From: Caldifarciminota bacterium | GTDB lineage: Bacteria > Hydrothermota > Hydrothermia > B15-G9 > WFZT01 | DNA length: 9,868 nucleotides | Direction of reading: 5' to 3' | NCBI GenBank assembly: GCA_026986235.1 | Contig: JALSOY010000180.1 | Location: 1-9,868 of the forward strand | In this document: piece after piece, positions 6,929-9,868 of the stretch | Position numbering within the stretch: position 1 is the first letter of the stretch | Layout of the letters: each line of letters begins with the position of its first letter | Made by a program: the position numbers and the translations under genes | The notes under the pieces: model-generated | Told to the model about the DNA's origin: nothing | The model's input: the letters and a program-made list of their open reading frames with translations, nothing else | Database searches by the model: none

Positions 6929-7031
6929 TTTTACAAAACTCCCCCTGGTTCACGGATAAGGCCTGGTTATAGTTGTTGACATTTTATCATGTAAGGTTAT
7001 AAGATGGGTTTTATCAACAAGGAGGTTTGCC
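6929..7031 (+). promoter_or_regulatory. Clp-TRAP intergenic region with repeats (no clear terminator)
   Basis: The 103-bp gap has no stem-loop followed by T residues, so some read-through from the Clp gene is likely. It holds two direct CCTGGTT copies (6944-6950 and 6962-6968) just upstream of the promoter. Direct TTTTATCA copies (6982-6989 and 7009-7016) flank the -10 box. Inverted arms TTGTTGA (6973-6979) and TCAACAA (7014-7020) span the promoter from the -35 box to the ribosome site. One or more may be operator elements for transporter control, but no regulator gene is present nearby. Confidence 0.4.
6976..7003 (+). promoter_or_regulatory. Sigma-70 promoter of the TRAP transporter operon
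   Basis: The -35 box TTGACA (6976-6981) is perfect and the -10 box TATAAG (6998-7003) matches five of six bases, with a 16-bp spacer. Transcription would begin near 7010, giving a leader of about 20 bases containing the ribosome site AAGGAGG (7019-7025), six bases before the ATG. Confidence 0.75.
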
Positions 7032-8069
7032 ATGGATAAGAAGTACACGAGAAGGGAGTTCCTGAAAAGGGGCGTGGTTGCAGGGGGGACAGCGGTTCTC
7101 GGTTCATCCTTCAGTTTCGGAATCCTGTCAGCCAAAAATCCAAAAATAGAGCTCACCTTTTCAACGATGTTTCCCACCTCCTACTTCTGGACTCCTGTTG
7201 CACAGAGATGGACGAAGTATGTGGAAGAGAAATCCAACGGCGAGGTCAAGTTTAAATTCTTCCACAGTGGCCAGCTTTTCAAGGCAAAAGCCGAGCTTCC
7301 TGCCCTTCAGAGGGGGGAAATTGATGTATCAATCCCCAACGCCAACTACCAGTCCGGTACCATTCCGGGATCGGATGTGGGTGCACTCCCGTTCCTCTTG
7401 AGAGATGAGGACGATGCCTGGCATGTTATTCAGGAAGGTCTCTGGGATATTGGCCTTAAAGACAAGTGGCTCAGAAAGGGTATAAAAGTGCTCGCAGAGT
7501 GCCCCGGCGGTATGTATCAGTTTGGCAATCTCAGACACGAGATAAAGGGCCCGGACGATGTCAAGGGCTTGATCTGGGCTGTTTCGAGTAAGGCCCACGC
7601 TAAGGCAATTGAGGTGCTCGGTGGTTCACCCACATTCATGTCCTCTGGAAGACTTTATACGGCATTCCAGAGAAAGACCATTGACGGATGCCTGAGACCC
7701 TATCTCACATACACAGGAAGAAAACTCTACGAGGTCATGCAGTACCTCACGGTTGCAAATGTCGGGAACTACACCATCCTTCTTGCCTTCAACAACAAGA
7801 AATTTAACTCACTTCCAAAAGATATCCAGCAGCTTCTCCAGACTTCGGCTCAGAAATGGGCAGAGTGGTCTTTTGAAGGCGTTAAGGAGACAAAAAGGAG
7901 CGCACTTAAAGTCTTTAAAGAGCACGGCATGAAGGTGCACATCCTTGATGATACTGCATTCAACGAATTCAAAAACAGACTCACATCCGTTTACGAATGG
8001 TGGGTGAAACAGGTCCCCGACGGCCAGAAGTACATAGACTTCATTGAGAGCCACCACCTGAAAAGATAG
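7032..8069 (+). CDS. TRAP transporter solute-binding subunit (DctP/TakP family), Tat-exported
   Basis: This is the extracytoplasmic P subunit that captures a small organic solute and delivers it to the QM membrane subunits. The 345-residue protein begins with a textbook twin-arginine signal, TRREFLK (6-12), followed by a hydrophobic stretch ending near residue 34, so it is exported folded. There is no lipobox Cys, so a soluble periplasmic protein is expected. Family segments include HSGQLFKAKAELPALQRGEID (78-98), LPFLLRDEDDAW (119-130), GPDDVKGL (173-180) and LYTAFQRKTIDG (208-219). In most relatives KGL is followed by K-I-R-V, whose Arg clamps the substrate carboxylate; here it reads I-W-A-V, placing Ala183 at that position. 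The ligand may therefore not be an ordinary carboxylate, or another basic residue may substitute. The start has a strong ribosome site. The gene is first in a P-Q-M operon, 34 bp before the Q gene. Confidence 0.93.
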   Translation: MDKKYTRREFLKRGVVAGGTAVLGSSFSFGILSAKNPKIELTFSTMFPTSYFWTPVAQRWTKYVEEKSNGEVKFKFFHSGQLFKAKAELPALQRGEIDVSIPNANYQSGTIPGSDVGALPFLLRDEDDAWHVIQEGLWDIGLKDKWLRKGIKVLAECPGGMYQFGNLRHEIKGPDDVKGLIWAVSSKAHAKAIEVLGGSPTFMSSGRLYTAFQRKTIDGCLRPYLTYTGRKLYEVMQYLTVANVGNYTILLAFNNKKFNSLPKDIQQLLQTSAQKWAEWSFEGVKETKRSALKVFKEHGMKVHILDDTAFNEFKNRLTSVYEWWVKQVPDGQKYIDFIESHHLKR

Positions 8070-8103
8070 AGTTAGACCTTAACCGGTAAAAAACTTTTTT
8101 AAC
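8070..8103 (+). promoter_or_regulatory. P-Q spacer with A6-C-T6 palindrome and no ribosome site
   Basis: This 34-bp gap contains the odd-length palindrome TAAAAAACTTTTTTA (8087-8101) directly before the Q start codon. A weak GTTA/TAAC stem (8071-8083) precedes it, and no Shine-Dalgarno sequence is present. The run of T after a weak structure might cause partial termination or serve as an mRNA processing site. That would give more binding protein than membrane subunit, as is common in transporter operons; this is inference. Confidence 0.35.
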
Positions 8104-8601
8104 ATGAAAAACAGAGTGGTGAGGTCTATTGATAAAATCAACGAGTTCATGGGGTACTTTACCGGTTTTTCCATCTTTGTTCTCCTCGTCCTTGCTACAT
8201 GGGGGGTATTTTCAAGATATGTTTTAAGAAGACCCAGTCACATTGCACTGGAGATCTCAGGATACCTCATGGTTGCCCTCACATTTTTTGGATCAGGTTA
8301 CATCCTGTTGAAAGCAAAACATGTTAGTGTACAGGTACTCACTTCGAGGCTAAAAGGTGCTGGCAGGAGAATACACGACCTGACGGTAAACATCCTCCTC
8401 TTCTTATTCACGGCACTCGTGATTTACGAAGGCATAGGTTTCACTCTCCTCGCATATAGAGAACATTACAGATCCACGAGTCTCCTGAACTTTCCCATGT
8501 GGATAGTTTACATGACCATTCCGATTGGTATGGTTTTCCTGCTCCTGCAGATTATAAGAAACATAATGGTGCTTGTTACAGGAGAATCTCCGGATGAGTA
8601 G
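8104..8601 (+). CDS. TRAP transporter small membrane subunit (DctQ family)
   Basis: The 165-residue protein shows four hydrophobic membrane segments at about residues 17-38, 47-68, 90-113 and 131-156. It also has the family hallmark FSRYVLRRPSHIALEISGYLMV (36-57), which corresponds to the first loop and second helix of Q subunits. It packs against the large M subunit in the cytoplasmic membrane and is required for solute uptake with the periplasmic binding protein. The ATG is the only reasonable start because an in-frame TAA lies at 8080-8082, yet no ribosome site precedes it, so translation may depend on an unstructured AT-rich leader. The gene ends by overlapping the M gene by 8 bp. Confidence 0.92.
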   Translation: MKNRVVRSIDKINEFMGYFTGFSIFVLLVLATWGVFSRYVLRRPSHIALEISGYLMVALTFFGSGYILLKAKHVSVQVLTSRLKGAGRRIHDLTVNILLFLFTALVIYEGIGFTLLAYREHYRSTSLLNFPMWIVYMTIPIGMVFLLLQIIRNIMVLVTGESPDE

Positions 8602-9868
8602 CGTAACGATTTCAATAATCGTATTGCTTGTTTTCCTTGCGGTCCTTTTTTACGGCGTTCCGGTATTTGCCTCTCTTGGTATAGCAAGTGCTGTGGGTAT
8701 CATCATAATGCACGGCCTTGGTGGGCTTACCGTCATACCTGAAATTTTCTACGAGAAGATGGACAACTTCGTGCTCATCGCAATTCCCCTTTACATTCTC
8801 ATGGGAGAGATCCTGTTTCATACCGGGATAGGTAGCGATCTATACCAGATGGCAAGCCGCTGGACCAACTGGTTACCCGGGGGCCTTGCCATGGGGACAG
8901 TGGTGGCAAGTGCCGTGTTCGGTGCAATGTGCGGTGTGAGTGTTGCAGGTGCCGCCACCATAGGCGCGTTCGCAATTCCAGAGATGCTGAAAAGGGGATA
9001 CGACAGATCCCTCGCCTCAGGATCGGTTGCAGCGGCAGGAGCCCTCGCACTCCTTATTCCGCCGAGTATCGGCTTTATTCTCTACGGTGCGATAGCGGAC
9101 GAATCAGTTGGAAAACTATTCATCAGCGGGATAGTTCCTGGCATTATTCTCGCCGTTTTCATGATGATATACATCTACTTCCGCGTACTGTTGAACCCGG
9201 AGATAGCCCCGAGGCCCAGAGAGAAGATCACATGGAAAATGAGGTTCCAAAGTCTTGGTCGCGCCTGGACAGCCCTATTTCTGATAATCCTTGTTCTGGG
9301 GAGCATCTACACAGGAATAGCGACGCCAACCGAATCTGCTGCCATAGGCGCAGTGGGCGCATACTTCCTGGCCATATTCGTTTACAGGTCCATGAACTGG
9401 AAAGTGTTCTGGGAAATCCTCCTCGCTACCATGAAAACCTCCGGTATGATTCTTCTCATTTTCGTCAATGCAATGCTGTTCGGCTATGTATTAACGAGAC
9501 TACAACTTCCCCAGCAGCTTGCCGAATTTGTGGCCAGTGCCCACATGTCAAAGTACATGGTCCTCACCGCAGTTGTTGCTCTCCTCATATTCCTCGGTAT
9601 GTTTATCGATGGTGCTTCTGTTATACTGATATCCACCCCGATCCTCCTCCCCACCATTCAACTTTTCGGCTACGACAAAATCTGGTTCGGCGTTATAATG
9701 ATGATAACCATCGAAATGGCGGTGATCACACCTCCGGTTGGCCTGAATCTGTATGTGATAAAAAGCATCGCCCCGGAAGAAGTAACCCTGAAAGATATCA
9801 TAACGGGGGCACTCCCATTTGTACTCGTTGAAATAGCCGCACTCATAGTGTTTGTCATCTTTCCAAAT
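8594..9868 (+). CDS. TRAP transporter large membrane subunit (DctM family; 3' end cut by window edge)
   Basis: The frame is open for 425 codons from ATG 8594 to the last base of the window. This is the transport channel subunit, which couples uptake to an ion gradient, usually sodium. The sequence is almost wholly hydrophobic, with about a dozen membrane segments. Family signatures include DNFVLIAIPLYILMGEIL (about 57-74), GVSVAGAATIGAFAIPEM (about 114-131), IPPSIGFILYGAIADESVGKLF-type text (about 155-176), TGIATPTESAAIGAVGA (240-256) and GMFIDGASVILISTPILLP (335-353), then PPVGLNLYVIKS near residue 380. M subunits are normally about 425-435 residues, so only a short tail is missing. A ribosome site (GGAG, 8581-8584) lies inside the end of the Q gene, and the 8-bp overlap with it implies translational coupling. 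Confidence 0.95.
   Translation, partial: MSSVTISIIVLLVFLAVLFYGVPVFASLGIASAVGIIIMHGLGGLTVIPEIFYEKMDNFVLIAIPLYILMGEILFHTGIGSDLYQMASRWTNWLPGGLAMGTVVASAVFGAMCGVSVAGAATIGAFAIPEMLKRGYDRSLASGSVAAAGALALLIPPSIGFILYGAIADESVGKLFISGIVPGIILAVFMMIYIYFRVLLNPEIAPRPREKITWKMRFQSLGRAWTALFLIILVLGSIYTGIATPTESAAIGAVGAYFLAIFVYRSMNWKVFWEILLATMKTSGMILLIFVNAMLFGYVLTRLQLPQQLAEFVASAHMSKYMVLTAVVALLIFLGMFIDGASVILISTPILLPTIQLFGYDKIWFGVIMMITIEMAVITPPVGLNLYVIKSIAPEEVTLKDIITGALPFVLVEIAALIVFVIFPN

Noticed and set aside
6929..6975. Possible intrinsic terminator after the Clp gene
   Set aside because: No GC-rich stem followed by a T tract was found; only a direct CCTGGTT repeat is present.
8929..9831. A 300-codon open frame on the plus strand inside the M subunit gene
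   Set aside because: It is in a different frame from the clear DctM sequence. Its product is rich in Arg, His, Cys and Ser with no family resemblance, so it is a shadow of the membrane-protein codon pattern.

Overview
The window is a compact, gene-dense bacterial chromosome segment holding two divergent transcription units. The Arg codons are mostly AGA/AGG, ATA is common for Ile, and the proteins are rich in Lys and Glu, which is typical of thermophilic bacteria. The solute-binding protein has a twin-arginine signal and no lipoprotein cysteine, which suggests a diderm cell with a periplasm. I cannot name the phylum from this sequence. No RNA genes, insertion sequences, CRISPR arrays, phage genes or convincing intrinsic terminators were seen.

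Minus strand, positions 4413 down to 1: four co-oriented genes. A DUF4416 protein of unknown function overlaps a phosphate acyltransferase of the Pta/Ptb family. After an 81-bp gap carrying a perfect-consensus sigma-70 promoter inside an inverted repeat comes a divergent elongation factor G-like GTPase. Its stop codon overlaps the GTG start of a DUF89 (ARMT1-like damage-control phosphatase) protein that runs off the left edge almost complete. The upstream pair and downstream pair can therefore be transcribed together or separately.

The 112-bp divergent region, 4414-4525, holds back-to-back promoters. The one for DUF4416 ends so close to the ATG that a leaderless mRNA is predicted. The one for the Clp ATPase has a good -35 but a poor sigma-70 -10, and may be read by a heat-shock sigma factor.

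Plus strand, positions 4526 to 9868: an 800-residue two-ATPase Clp protein with a short ClpC-type middle domain but no recognisable ClpP-docking loop. Behind its own promoter follows a complete TRAP transporter operon: a Tat-exported binding protein (P), a small four-helix membrane subunit (Q) and a large membrane subunit (M), the last cut by the right edge near its natural end. The binding protein lacks the arginine that normally holds the substrate carboxylate, so its ligand may be atypical.

Most of the window is recognisable housekeeping and transport. The points most worth following are the EF-G-like protein with a lysine in place of the guanine-specifying aspartate, its dyad-embedded promoter and coupling to DUF89, the ClpC/ClpB-hybrid ATPase, and the non-canonical TRAP binding protein. 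I found no clear previously undescribed multi-gene system.
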